From the NCBI GenBank assembly GCA_026706385.1, contig JAPOYV010000117.1, forward strand, positions 1 to 58,280: a stretch of DNA of 58,280 nucleotides. The letters are read 5' to 3'. The position numbers and the translations under genes are program-made. How positions within the stretch are numbered: the stretch's first letter is position 1; every line of letters begins with the position of its first letter. Under the pieces are notes generated by a model. It ran no database searches and was not told the origin of the DNA. It saw only the letters and a program-made list of their open reading frames with translations. Source of the stretch: Gammaproteobacteria bacterium. Lineage in GTDB: Bacteria > Pseudomonadota > Gammaproteobacteria > Pseudomonadales > Azotimanducaceae. This document shows, piece after piece, positions 16,888 through 25,852 of the stretch.

Positions 16888-17769
16888 TTATTCAAGCGAA
16901 GGAGGCGAGCAACTGGTCCTACCTGGTTCAGGTGCGCACCACGACCAGTCGTAGGAACACGCGGCCGGTGTACTGCGCTCGATTCTCATGTTGACGTCGA
17001 AAAAGTGGCGGTCCCCATCGGCTCGCGCGCAGGTCGCGACGCATTGTGACTTAAACCGATCGGCGAGTTCGTCGAGTTCGTCTAGCGCCACCAAGTGTTC
17101 AGGCGGGCGGCCGGCGTTGCAGTCCCGAAGCGCGCGAGCCCAAAAACCGCATTCTTGGTCGCATTGTCGCGGGATCTCTGCTTGCGAGGACTGGCCCGCC
17201 GCACGAAGCGTAGGCTCAGGGAATGCGGCGATGGCTTGCGCGGTGGGGATAGTGGGACAGTCCCATCGAACTGTGCAGTATGTCGAACGCAGGGACCTAT
17301 TCCGCCGGATACGAGTGCCGCACTCGCAGCCGCACATCGAGCGATCATGGCGGAAGGCATTGCGTTCGAACGGTAGCGGAAAGCTGCACCCTTCAACCTG
17401 CAACCACTGCCAGGGCCACTTGTGGGTAGGGTGTTCCTCCCATGTCGCGGGGCAGTTCTGCTGCATCTCGTGGTTCGCGCGGCGCTTTGCGTACCTGCAT
17501 GCGGTTTCCTGAGCGTCACCGCTTGTCCGAGAGATCCACGAAGTGGACTGGTACTCGGCTGTCCGGGCAGCCCAGGAGAATGCGAGCAGTAGCGACAGGA
17601 GACCGACCTGAATGGCCCGGTTGGCAGCGTGACAGCCACGCGGCGAGCGTAGCCGCGTAGAGCTTGTCGTGTTTCGATACCTCGTGATCCTGATGTGCTC
17701 AGAGGCGCAGGGCAACCGGTCCGCCCTTCCCGCTGGGATGGGTCGGAGTGTTAGCGTTCGCTCAGGCAT
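16888..17769 (-). CDS. Possible Cys-rich secreted protein
   Basis: A 293-codon frame from ATG 17769. About 50 residues in is a good signal-peptide core (AIQVGLLSLLLAFSWAARTA) followed by a mature part with roughly 17 cysteines, including a C-G-C-E-C cluster and several WDC, QNC and EGC motifs. Spaced Cys and acidic and Trp-containing segments argue against random frame. The 50 residues before the core are Arg-rich and unlikely to be translated, so the true start is probably internal and non-ATG. Base composition is less GC-rich than neighbours. No family recognised; a spurious frame cannot be excluded. Confidence 0.4.
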   Translation of the reverse strand: MPERTLTLRPIPAGRADRLPCASEHIRITRYRNTTSSTRLRSPRGCHAANRAIQVGLLSLLLAFSWAARTAEYQSTSWISRTSGDAQETACRYAKRRANHEMQQNCPATWEEHPTHKWPWQWLQVEGCSFPLPFERNAFRHDRSMCGCECGTRIRRNRSLRSTYCTVRWDCPTIPTAQAIAAFPEPTLRAAGQSSQAEIPRQCDQECGFWARALRDCNAGRPPEHLVALDELDELADRFKSQCVATCARADGDRHFFDVNMRIERSTPAACSYDWSWCAPEPGRTSCSPPSLE

Positions 17770-18176
17770 GGTTGCCCAGTACTCAAGATTGCCACACTCG
17801 CCGCGATGATCGCGCTAGTGGTTGATTTGCCCATGGTTTCTCGTTCCCCATTTTGGTTCTCAACGACAGGCCACGGAGGCGGCTGGTCGCCCAAGCCACT
17901 CAACGTCCACTAGATCGTGGTGAGCCCTCCGTTCCAGCAAAGCAACTGAACCACAGGAGTCCATGGCTTTTCGGTAGGCGAAAAAGAAAAAATGGTAGTG
18001 CACACTCAGGCTCACCCTACCGTCCGTCTCCCCACCACCCCCCGCCAAGACCCTTCACGAGCCGCTGTCGCGTCTGCCGGGGACTGCCTGCCGATCTAAC
18101 TGGCGCACCGGCGAGCGGCGCCACTGCCTCCGGGAGCGGCTTCTTTCTGCATCGGGCGCGCTCTCCCGCCGGATGC
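17770..18176. other. Intergenic stretch without a recognised gene
   Basis: About 400 bp between two minus-strand genes. It has a purine-rich patch with A-runs near 17980-17992 but no RNA gene, no consistent reading frame and no terminator with a T-run that I could identify. Confidence 0.5.
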
Positions 18177-19040
18177 CTAGAAACCGAACCGAAACTTGGC
18201 GAGCAGGGTGTGGGTTCTGAGTTCGGCCGACGTCTCGTTGATCGGCACCTGGATCTCCCTCTTGGTTCCGTTCTCGCGGTACCGCACGATGGCGATGTCG
18301 CCGACCGCGGTACTGATCTCCCCCGCATCGCCATAGCGGTAGGTCAGGTCGAGGTGGACGCGTTCGCGGATCGGGATCGCAATGCCCGCCGTCAGCATCG
18401 CACTGAGGTTCCGTCCTCGTCCCTCCGGCAGCGCCGTGAAGGGGGCTTCGCCGCCAGGACCCCGGCGGAGATAGCCGTTCGGGTCGTCCGGATCGGGAAA
18501 GCGTTGCACGTAGCCGGTCAGGCGGTAACCGGTGAGTCCTACACCGACACCGACAAAGGGTCGCAAGGCGCGGCCCGGGGCGAGCTCCCACCCCGGAAAG
18601 TCATACACCCCGGAAAGGAATAGCTGACAGACGTTCAGATCCGCACCAGCCGGCTGACGCGTCCCCGAGTTTCGATAGTTCGTGTTGCCTCGATAGTCGA
18701 GAGAACGGGCCAGACCGACCTCCAGTTGAACGCGCACTCCCGATGGCGTGCGCACACCCGCTGCAAGATGAACCTGCGGGCCGTTGTCGACTGCGCCGGC
18801 ATCGAACCTGTCGTCGCTTCCGTACAGCGCGGCATGGCCGGCATCGTCGCCATCGACGAACCGGGTGTCTGCGGAGCGGATCACGCCCATTCCCAGGCTC
18901 AGATAGGGCACGTACTCGACCGCAGGCTCGTTGGACGTGTCCGAGCCGGCGGAAGCCTTGCTTGTCACGACCAAACCGCACAGCAACGCCAGAATCGGCA
19001 GTGTTCCCCGTCGTAGGCTCAGGCCGTTGAGTCGGTACAT
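18177..19040 (-). CDS. Outer-membrane beta-barrel protein (OmpW/OmpA-like)
   Basis: A 287-residue protein from ATG 19040 (a GTG six bases upstream is also possible). A signal peptide (RRGTLPILALLCGLVVTSKASA) is followed by alternating amphipathic strands: YVPYLSLGMGVI, VHLAAGVRTPSGVRVQLEVGLA, LRPFVGVGVGLTGYRLTGYV, AGIAIPIRERVHLDLTYRYG. It ends LLAKFRFGF with the C-terminal Phe recognised by the Bam machinery. An eight-stranded barrel is likely. Role unknown; porin or adhesion functions are typical of the fold. It lies just downstream of tRNA-Pro on the same strand. Confidence 0.78.
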   Translation of the reverse strand: MYRLNGLSLRRGTLPILALLCGLVVTSKASAGSDTSNEPAVEYVPYLSLGMGVIRSADTRFVDGDDAGHAALYGSDDRFDAGAVDNGPQVHLAAGVRTPSGVRVQLEVGLARSLDYRGNTNYRNSGTRQPAGADLNVCQLFLSGVYDFPGWELAPGRALRPFVGVGVGLTGYRLTGYVQRFPDPDDPNGYLRRGPGGEAPFTALPEGRGRNLSAMLTAGIAIPIRERVHLDLTYRYGDAGEISTAVGDIAIVRYRENGTKREIQVPINETSAELRTHTLLAKFRFGF

Positions 19041-19105
19041 GGCCACATTCTGCGTGTTCGGTGAGAGGCGAGGCGCTCACAAGTCGCCTACAGTCTTGAT
19101 TTGAT

Positions 19106-19182
19106 TGGTCGGAGTGGCCGGACTTGAACCGGCGGCCCCCGCCTCCCGAAGACGGTGCTCTACCAGGCTGAGCTACACTCCG
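19106..19182 (-). tRNA. tRNA-Pro(CGG)
   Basis: The reverse strand folds with acceptor CGGAGTG/CACTCCG, D-arm AGCTCAGCCTGGTAGAGC, anticodon loop TTCGGGA (anticodon CGG), T-loop GTTCAAGTC and encoded CCA. The discriminator base is A, as in proline tRNAs. Confidence 0.97.
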
Positions 19183-19348
19183 AAGAATCCGATGGCAGTG
19201 CGTCGGGGCTGCGCATTCTACTGCTCGGATGGGCCGTGCGCCACAGATGCCGCGCGCCGGTGTGGGTCCGTTTGTCAGCGCATGGGGTGTTGACGAACCC
19301 ATGCCAGACTTGCATCGTTCCCTTCAATCCTCGCGGAGAGTCAACCAA

Positions 19349-19624
19349 ATGCGGAAACGTCTGATGCTCGTCCCTGTCGCTCTAGTCCTCGCCGGATGCG
19401 CGTCCGACCCGCTCCAACCGAGTCCGATTCCCCCCGAGTCGGAAAGGCCGCAGCGCCTTCCCGTCGGCGCAAACGGGACATGGGAGTACCCGGCGGACGC
19501 GGTGGCAACTCGTCGGGAAGTGCAGGAGCGAGACGTGCTCACGGAGACCCCTCGGAGGAAGAACGACCGGGACGAGAGAAGGAGCTATAGATCGAAGCTG
19601 GTACGTTCAGGCTCGGGACGCTGA
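19349..19624 (+). CDS. Small lipoprotein, 91 aa
   Basis: ATG 19349 follows a CGGAGAG site. The first 19 residues (MRKRLMLVPVALVLAGC) form a lipoprotein signal with lipobox LAGC. The mature part starts ASDPLQPSPIPPESERP and then becomes charged (VQERDVLTETPRRKNDRDERR). A Pro-rich linker followed by a charged tail is common in small periplasmic lipoproteins. No family recognised. Downstream, 140 bp separate it from the convergent ispB. Confidence 0.65.
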   Translation: MRKRLMLVPVALVLAGCASDPLQPSPIPPESERPQRLPVGANGTWEYPADAVATRREVQERDVLTETPRRKNDRDERRSYRSKLVRSGSGR

Positions 19625-19763
19625 GGCGCGCGCCCCAGCGAGACTATAAGGGGCCCATCCCCAACGATTCGGCCCAATAGCCCATCATCATTCGGCCCTA
19701 GAAACGTCCGCGCGGCCGGTTTTCAGACTGACCCACTACGCCCCCCGGCATCCGGTGCGCCTG

Positions 19764-20786
19764 TCACGCCATTCGGGAGACGGCGAACGTCGCGAGTGCC
19801 TCGAGCGCGTCCCGGTAGCGGCTGGGTGGCAGCGACAGCAATTCCTCCATGGCCAACCCGGCTTCCTCCTCGGCGCATGCCTTCGTGTAGTCCAGGCCGC
19901 CGCTCTTGTGAACGGCGCTGGCGACGGCACAGAAGTCGTCGGCCGAACGCCGGTTGATGGCGTCGCGCACCATGCAGGCGTCGGCGCGGTTGCCGTGGAC
20001 CATGGTGTGGATCAGCGGCAGCGTGACCTTGCCCTCGGCAAGGTCGTCGCCGGCGTCCTTGCCCATGGCTAGGCTGTCGCCCGCGTAGTCGAGCCAGTCG
20101 TCGACGAGTTGGTAGGCCATGCCGAAGCGCAGGCCGTAGCGGCGCAGCGCGTCGATGGCGTCGGCGTCCTCCGTGCCGAGCACCGCGCCGGTGTGCGCGG
20201 CGGCTTGGAACAGCATCGCGGTCTTGCGGCGGGCCACCTCGCGGTAATCGGCTTCGGTCATGTCGACCTTGCCGATGTTGGCCAACTGCATCACTTCGCC
20301 TTCGGCTATGAGGTTGGTGGCGTCGCTGACGATGGCCATGACGTCCATGCTGTCGATTTCCACCATGAGCTGGAAACCGCGGGAGTAGAGAAAATCCCCC
20401 ACCAGTACGCTCGGCGCGTTGCCCCAGAGCATATTGGCCGTGGCCCGGCCGCGGCGGCGGGCGCTCTTGTCCACGACGTCGTCGTGCAGAAGTGTCGCGG
20501 TGTGCAGGAACTCGATGACCGTCGCCAGGCGAATGGGATTGCTGCCGGTGCCGTCGAAGCCGCAAGCGCGCGCCGCGAGCAGCACGATCAGCGGGCGCAG
20601 CCGCTTGCCGCCGGCGTTGACGATGTACTGGCCGATCTCCTCGACCAGCGCGATGCCGGACGAGAGTTGCCGCGGGATGAGCCGGTTGACCCGGCTGAAG
20701 TCGTCGCGCACCAGATCGAATATTTCGGACAGCTCGGGTTGGGTGCGGATAGGGGCGACGGCCAGGGCGGCGGAACTAGGAGCCAT
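19764..20786 (-). CDS. ispB: Octaprenyl (all-trans polyprenyl) diphosphate synthase
   Basis: A 340-residue trans-isoprenyl synthase. Both Asp-rich motifs are present: DDVVD at residues 102-106 and DDWLD at 229-233; GGKRLRPL near 59-66 binds isopentenyl diphosphate. It condenses farnesyl diphosphate with isopentenyl units to make the ubiquinone side chain. Divergent transcription from rplU-rpmA is the arrangement known in E. coli and Pseudomonas, which supports the ispB name over other chain-length variants. ATG 20786 is 174 bp from the rplU start. Confidence 0.95.
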   Translation of the reverse strand: MAPSSAALAVAPIRTQPELSEIFDLVRDDFSRVNRLIPRQLSSGIALVEEIGQYIVNAGGKRLRPLIVLLAARACGFDGTGSNPIRLATVIEFLHTATLLHDDVVDKSARRRGRATANMLWGNAPSVLVGDFLYSRGFQLMVEIDSMDVMAIVSDATNLIAEGEVMQLANIGKVDMTEADYREVARRKTAMLFQAAAHTGAVLGTEDADAIDALRRYGLRFGMAYQLVDDWLDYAGDSLAMGKDAGDDLAEGKVTLPLIHTMVHGNRADACMVRDAINRRSADDFCAVASAVHKSGGLDYTKACAEEEAGLAMEELLSLPPSRYRDALEALATFAVSRMA

Positions 20787-20893
20787 GGGGCTTAACGGGC
20801 ACTCCGAAACAGAGGGTTATGAGGTGTTGGGCGCGTTGTATTCGCCTTGCACGGGCCGTAGAATGTCGCGCCTTTTACTACGACCGGCCGAGT

Positions 20894-20921
20894 TTGTCGT
20901 GCGTCGGTCGCGCATTGTAAT
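20894..20921 (+). promoter_or_regulatory. Probable promoter of rplU-rpmA
   Basis: TTGTCG (20894-20899, four of six matches to the -35 consensus), 16 bp, then TGTAAT (20916-20921, five of six matches to -10). It would start transcription about 30 bases before the rplU ATG. Assignment is by inspection only. Confidence 0.45.
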
Positions 20922-20960
20922 ACACGTTGGGTGATCGACGTTGGACTAGGAGCCCGTGCG

Positions 20961-21272
20961 ATGTTCGCGGTATTCGAAAGCGGCGGCAAGCAACACCGGG
21001 TCGTGGAAGGCGAGGTGGTGCGTTTGGAGCGACTCGACGGGGAACCCGGCGACGAGGTGGTGTTCGACCGCGTGCTCATGGTCGCCAACGGCGACGACGT
21101 GTCCATCGGGGCGCCGTTGGTTGACGGTGGCCGGGTCACCGGCGAGGTTGTCGAGCAAGGCCGGGGCCGCAAGATCCGCGTCATCAAGTTCAAGCGCCGC
21201 AAGAACTACCTGCGCAAGAAGGGTCACCGGCAGCACTTCACCGACGTCAAGATCACCGCGATCTCGGCATAG
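20961..21272 (+). CDS. rplU: 50S ribosomal protein L21
   Basis: 103 residues beginning [14 protein letters not shown], with [21 protein letters not shown] near the end, the rRNA-binding signature of bL21. ATG 20961 follows TAGGAG. First gene of rplU-rpmA-obgE-proB; rpmA starts 11 bp after its stop. Confidence 0.98.
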   Translation: MFAVFESGGKQHRVVEGEVVRLERLDGEPGDEVVFDRVLMVANGDDVSIGAPLVDGGRVTGEVVEQGRGRKIRVIKFKRRKNYLRKKGHRQHFTDVKITAISA

Positions 21273-21282
21273 GAGTAGAACC

Positions 21283-21537
21283 ATGGCACACAAGAAGGCA
21301 GGCGGCAGCACGCGCAACGGTCGCGATTCGGAGTCGAAGCGGCTCGGCGTCAAGAAGTTCGGCGGCCAGCACGTGGTTGCCGGGAACATCCTCGTCCGCC
21401 AGCGCGGCACCAAGTTCCATCCCGGCGTGAATGTCGGCTGCGGTCGCGACCACACGCTGTTCGCGACGGCGGACGGTGTCGTGAAGTTCGAGCAGCGCGG
21501 GCCGTTGAATCGCAAGATCGTCAGCGTCGTGGCGTAG
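21283..21537 (+). CDS. rpmA: 50S ribosomal protein L27
   Basis: 84 residues beginning [20 protein letters not shown], the flexible N-terminus that reaches the peptidyl-transferase centre, then [16 protein letters not shown]. The start is preceded by AGGAGTAG. No extra N-terminal cleavage sequence (as in Firmicutes) is present. Confidence 0.98.
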   Translation: MAHKKAGGSTRNGRDSESKRLGVKKFGGQHVVAGNILVRQRGTKFHPGVNVGCGRDHTLFATADGVVKFEQRGPLNRKIVSVVA

Positions 21538-21588
21538 CGTCGCCAACTCGACACGTCGGAGCCACTGTGCATCGCGCACGCCAATCCG

Positions 21589-22740
21589 ATGAAATTCGTC
21601 GATGAAGCGGTCATCGAGGTACACGCCGGCAAGGGCGGCGACGGCGCGCTGAGCTTCCTGCGCAGCCGCAACCTGCCGCGTGGCGGGCCGGACGGTGGCA
21701 ACGGCGGCAACGGCGGTGCGGTCAACCTGATCGGCGATGCAGCGCTCAATACGCTCGTGGACTTCCGCTTCATGCCCCGCTATCGGGCCGCCAACGGCGA
21801 CAGCGGCGGGGGCCGCGACAAGACGGGGGCCAACGGCGAGACGCTGAACATCCGCGTGCCGGTCGGCACCACGATCATCGATGAGGAAACGCGCACCACG
21901 ATCGGCGATGTCGCCAGCGCAGGCGAATTGGTTCTCGTCGCCAAAGGCGGCGACCGCGGGTTCGGCAACGCCCATTTCAAGTCGAGCACCAACCGCGCCC
22001 CGCGCCACACGACCCCGGGCCGGCCAGGCGAACACCGCCGCTTGCGCCTCACCCTGAAGGTGGTTGCCGACGCGGGTCTCCTCGGGATGCCCAATGCGGG
22101 CAAGTCGACGCTCATTTCCCGGGTGTCGGCGTCGCGGCCGAAGGTGGCGGACTATCCGTTCACGACGTTGACGCCGAACCTCGGCGTTGTCCGCATCGAC
22201 GACGACGCGAGCTTCGTGCTCGCGGACCTGCCCGGCCTCATCGCTGGCGCATCGCAGGGCGTGGGGCTGGGTTTCCGGTTCCTCAAGCACTTGTCGCGGG
22301 CGCGGGTGCTACTGCACCTCGTGGATGCCGCGCCGATGGACGCCTCGGATCCGGTCGCCAATGCGCGCGCGATCGAAGCGGAACTCTTCGCCTACAGCGA
22401 TGTGTTCCGGGAGCGGGAGATCTGGATCGTGGCCAACAAGCTGGATCTCTCCGGTGCCGACGCCGGCTACGCCGCATTGCAGTCGGCTTTTCCCGATCGT
22501 CCCTGCTTCGCGGTGTCCGCCGTCTCCGGTGCCGGTCTCGATGAACTCACGCGCGCCGTGATGGCCCATGTTGCAGGCGACCGGCAGCGGCTGGAGTCGG
22601 ACGAAGGCTTCGCCGATGCTCGACGCGACATCGATGAGCGACTGGGCGATGCCGTCCTCGCGCGGGCGTTCGCAGGCGACCGGCAGCGGCAGGCCGATGA
22701 CCCGCGCGACGAGCCCGAAGTGATCTACCGTCGTGATTGA
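21589..22740 (+). CDS. obgE: GTPase ObgE/CgtA
   Basis: 383 residues. The Gly-rich Obg domain occupies about 1-158 (RGGPDGGNGGNGG); the G domain follows with GMPNAGKST (P-loop), DLPGLIAGA (switch II), NKLDL and the SAVSG loop. It associates with the large ribosomal subunit and links ribosome assembly to growth. Length matches E. coli ObgE (390). Its stop overlaps the proB GTG start by 8 bases. Confidence 0.97.
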   Translation: MKFVDEAVIEVHAGKGGDGALSFLRSRNLPRGGPDGGNGGNGGAVNLIGDAALNTLVDFRFMPRYRAANGDSGGGRDKTGANGETLNIRVPVGTTIIDEETRTTIGDVASAGELVLVAKGGDRGFGNAHFKSSTNRAPRHTTPGRPGEHRRLRLTLKVVADAGLLGMPNAGKSTLISRVSASRPKVADYPFTTLTPNLGVVRIDDDASFVLADLPGLIAGASQGVGLGFRFLKHLSRARVLLHLVDAAPMDASDPVANARAIEAELFAYSDVFREREIWIVANKLDLSGADAGYAALQSAFPDRPCFAVSAVSGAGLDELTRAVMAHVAGDRQRLESDEGFADARRDIDERLGDAVLARAFAGDRQRQADDPRDEPEVIYRRD

Positions 22741-23854
22741 CGCTGACGCGCGCAATTGGGTCGTCAAGGTGGGCAGCGCCCTGCTGACCGACCACGGCAC
22801 CGGCATTTCGGCCGATGCCCTGGACGAATGGTGCCGGCAGATCGCCACGCTCAGCACCGCCGGCAAGCGCGTCGTGATGGTCTCGAGCGGCGCGGTGGCC
22901 GAGGGATGCCGGCGGCTCGGTTTCGACGTTCGCCCGCGCACGATCCACGAGTTGCAGGCGGCGGCCGCGGTCGGCCAGTCAGGCCTGATCGAAGCCTACG
23001 AGCAGGCGTTCAGGCGCTATGAGCGGCGGATCGCCCTGGTATTGCTCACCCACGACGACTTGGCTGACCGCGAGCGCTACCTCAACGCCCGGACGACGCT
23101 GAATACGCTCTTGGACTTCGGCGTCGTGCCGATCGTCAACGAGAACGATTCCGTGGCGACCGACGAGATCAAGCTCGGCGACAACGACACCCTGGCCGGG
23201 ATGGTGACGAGCCTCCTCTCCGCGGACGTGCTCGTGTTGCTGACTGATCGCGAGGGCTTCCACGAAGCCGACCCGCGCACCCATCCCGATGCGCCGGTTG
23301 TTGGCGTGGCGCCCGCTGCCGACAAGCGGCTCGATGCGATGGCGGGCGCGGTTGCGGGCAGCCTGGGTCGTGGCGGCATGGTGACCAAGCTCGCCGCGGC
23401 GCGCAGCGCGGCCCGCTCCGGGGCGCACACTGTCATCGCCCACGGGCGTTCGAAAGACGTGCTCCTGAGACTGGCCCGCGGGGAGAGTGCCGGCACGTTG
23501 CTGACGGCGGATTTGGCGCCGCTCGATGCGCGCAAGCGCTGGATCGCCGGGCAACTGCGGGCCAAGGGCGAACTCCGCGTGGACGCCGGCGCGAGCCACG
23601 CGATCATCCACCGGGGCGTCAGCCTCCTGCCGGCGGGCGTGACCGACGCGAGCGGGGCGTTTCGCCGCGGCGACATGGTTCGCGTGCTCGACCCGGACGG
23701 GGTCGTAATCGCAAAGGGGCTAGCGAACTACGATGCGGTGGAAACACGCAAGCTCATCGGTCGCAAGTCGGCGGACATCGAGTCCGTACTCGGCTATGTC
23801 GACGAGCCGGAAATCGTCCACCGGGACAATCTGGTCGTAGACGCCAGCCGATAG
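22733..23854 (+). CDS. proB: Glutamate 5-kinase
   Basis: 373 residues: an amino-acid-kinase domain (WVVKVGSALLT, then NENDSVATDEI and GDNDTLAG for glutamate and ATP-Mg binding) and a C-terminal PUA domain (about 275-355, with RRGDMVRVLDPDG). It catalyses the first step of proline synthesis and is normally feedback-inhibited by proline. Start GTG 22733 lies within the end of obgE, giving translational coupling. proA is not adjacent. Confidence 0.96.
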   Translation: MIDADARNWVVKVGSALLTDHGTGISADALDEWCRQIATLSTAGKRVVMVSSGAVAEGCRRLGFDVRPRTIHELQAAAAVGQSGLIEAYEQAFRRYERRIALVLLTHDDLADRERYLNARTTLNTLLDFGVVPIVNENDSVATDEIKLGDNDTLAGMVTSLLSADVLVLLTDREGFHEADPRTHPDAPVVGVAPAADKRLDAMAGAVAGSLGRGGMVTKLAAARSAARSGAHTVIAHGRSKDVLLRLARGESAGTLLTADLAPLDARKRWIAGQLRAKGELRVDAGASHAIIHRGVSLLPAGVTDASGAFRRGDMVRVLDPDGVVIAKGLANYDAVETRKLIGRKSADIESVLGYVDEPEIVHRDNLVVDASR

Positions 23855-23883
23855 CGGCTGGTGCTGGTGCGTAGCGACGCGCC

Positions 23884-24153
23884 TTAAGCTTGCGCCATGC
23901 TGCGGATTCTGGCCGCCAGCCGCGACTTGTGCCGCGCCGCCTTGTTCCTGTGCAGGATGCCCTTGCCGACCATCTTGTCGATCACCGGCTGTGCGTTCGC
24001 GAGCGCGCTGGCCGCAGCCGCCTGGTCGCCGGACTCGATGGCCGCGTCGACCTTCTTGATGTAGGTGCGCACCGTCGATCGGTGAGCGACGTTGCGCAGG
24101 CGGTGGGATTCCGCCTGGCGGGCACGCTTGCGTGCTTGGGCACTGTTGGCCAA
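23884..24153 (-). CDS. rpsT: 30S ribosomal protein S20
   Basis: 89 residues: (M)ANSAQARKRARQAESHR at the start, then HRSTVRTYIKKV and HRNKAARHKSRLAARI, the basic helices of bS20. The longer upstream frame is not credible. The start is TTG at 24151-24153 with a strong GAGGAG site 4 bases before it. E. coli rpsT likewise uses a UUG start, linked there to its autoregulation, so the rare start may have the same role here. It converges on proB with 29 bp between stops. Confidence 0.97.
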   Translation of the reverse strand: MANSAQARKRARQAESHRLRNVAHRSTVRTYIKKVDAAIESGDQAAAASALANAQPVIDKMVGKGILHRNKAARHKSRLAARIRSMAQA

Positions 24154-24361
24154 GATGCTCCTCGTGTTCGACGTGGGTCTGAACCGGCGGCGTAATATGC
24201 CGCCGGGCATGCCCAGTGTCAATCGCCCGCAGCGCCCGTAGGGGGGCGGTCCGCTCGATCTGGGGATTCGGACAGACCCTGCAGATGCGCCTGTTCGGCC
24301 ACAGGCTGTCCTGGCAAGGGAGCACTGCAAAGTGCGGTTCATACAGTCGAAGGGTAGAGCC

Positions 24362-25852
24362 ATGGTCCGGCTGCTGTTCCTCTTGCACCGCTACCTCGGC
24401 ATCGCCGTTGGGCTGGTGGTCACCCTGTGGTGTCTCTCGGGGTTCGTGATGATGTACGTGCAGTACCCCGAGTTGACGCGGGCCGATCGCGTGGCCTGGC
24501 TTGAGCCGCTGGATTTGCGCGAGTGCTGCCTGCTGCCGAACCACTTCGGCAACATTGCCGTGGACCGGTTCGCCGTCGAAATGCTCACCGGACGGCCCGT
24601 ACTGCGGGCGTTCGCCGGTCCGCGGCAGTACGTGATGGACATGGCCGGGGGGCAGATCGTCGGCGGCCTCGACGAAACGGCGGCGCGATCCATCGCGACC
24701 AGCGCGGCGCGCACGTTCGGCTTGGCGGGCCAGCCCGTCCTGCGCGGCCGGATCGAACGCGACCAGTGGACCGTGTACGCGTCCTACCACCCGCACCGCC
24801 CGCTCTATCACTTCGCGATGGACAATGCGCCGGGCACGGAGTTCTACGTCTCCAGCACGGCCGGAGAGATCGTACAGACGACGACCTCGCACGTGCGGTT
24901 CTGGAACTGGCTCGGGGCAGTCGTGCATTGGCTCTATCCGACCGTGCTCCGCCAGCACACCGCCGTCTGGCTGCAGGTGGTCATCTGGCTCACCATCGTG
25001 AGCCTCTTCCTCACCGTGATCGGTGCCTATGTCGGCATTCGGCAGTTCCGCTTCCGACTACGCCGGCGCCGTTCGCCGTATCGCGGCTGGGGCCTGTGGC
25101 ACCACTACGCAGGCCTGGTGTTCGGTCTCTTCACGCTCACCTGGCTGGTGAGCGGCTTGTTCTCCGTCAACCCGTGGGGTGCCCTCGAGGGGCGGAGCTT
25201 CGGCAACGAAGCGGAGCGGCTCGGTGGGTTACGCCTCGGCTTCGCCGACGTGCGCGAGGCCGTGCGGTCGCTTGGAGGCACCGTCGTGCCGGGGGGCACC
25301 GTGCGTCTCGAGGGCTTCGCGGCGGGAGGTGAGCTGGGTTATGTGGCGACCGATGCCAAGGGCCAGCGGCAACGGCTCGATCCCGATGCATTCCGTGCCG
25401 CACCATTGCCGGAGAGCTATTTTGAACGTGCCTTCGCGACGCTGCGCCCGGATGCGGCGGTCCGCGACGCGGGCTGGATCGGCACCGGCGATGCCTACTA
25501 CTACACGCATCACGAGGCGCGGTCCTTTCCCGTCTATCGCATCCGGTACGAAGACGGCGAGCGGCTCTATCTCGATCGCGTCAGCGGTCAACTGGTCTAC
25601 GCGGTGGACCGGGAACGCCGCTGGCTGCGCTGGGTGTTCCACGCCTTGCACCGGGGCGACTTACATGCCGTGGTGCGCGCCCGGCCGCTTTGGGATCTGA
25701 TGATGTGGTTGTTGCTGCTCGGCGTCACGGCGGGAACGGTCACCGGCACCTGGATGGGTGCGCGACGGATCGTCCGCTGGTCTGCCAACCGGACGCGTCA
25801 TCCCTTCAACGCCACGCCCGAGATCGACGCCGACCGTTCAGTCGCTGGGTAG
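24362..25852 (+). CDS. PepSY-associated transmembrane protein
   Basis: About 496 residues from ATG 24362; a GTG at 24332 behind an AAGGGAG site would add ten. The N-terminus LLFLLHRYLGIAVGLVVTLW is the typical first helix of PepSY_TM proteins. Further helices lie near residues 205-235 (VVHWLYPTVLRQ then a hydrophobic span), 250-275 and at the C-terminus (LWDLMMWLLLLGVTAGTVTG). The long extracytoplasmic segments contain PepSY-like folds. Family members are inner-membrane proteins often linked to siderophore/iron reduction or peptidase inhibition; no direct context supports either here. Its 3' end overlaps the convergent FG-GAP gene by 15 bp. Confidence 0.8.
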   Translation: MVRLLFLLHRYLGIAVGLVVTLWCLSGFVMMYVQYPELTRADRVAWLEPLDLRECCLLPNHFGNIAVDRFAVEMLTGRPVLRAFAGPRQYVMDMAGGQIVGGLDETAARSIATSAARTFGLAGQPVLRGRIERDQWTVYASYHPHRPLYHFAMDNAPGTEFYVSSTAGEIVQTTTSHVRFWNWLGAVVHWLYPTVLRQHTAVWLQVVIWLTIVSLFLTVIGAYVGIRQFRFRLRRRRSPYRGWGLWHHYAGLVFGLFTLTWLVSGLFSVNPWGALEGRSFGNEAERLGGLRLGFADVREAVRSLGGTVVPGGTVRLEGFAAGGELGYVATDAKGQRQRLDPDAFRAAPLPESYFERAFATLRPDAAVRDAGWIGTGDAYYYTHHEARSFPVYRIRYEDGERLYLDRVSGQLVYAVDRERRWLRWVFHALHRGDLHAVVRARPLWDLMMWLLLLGVTAGTVTGTWMGARRIVRWSANRTRHPFNATPEIDADRSVAG

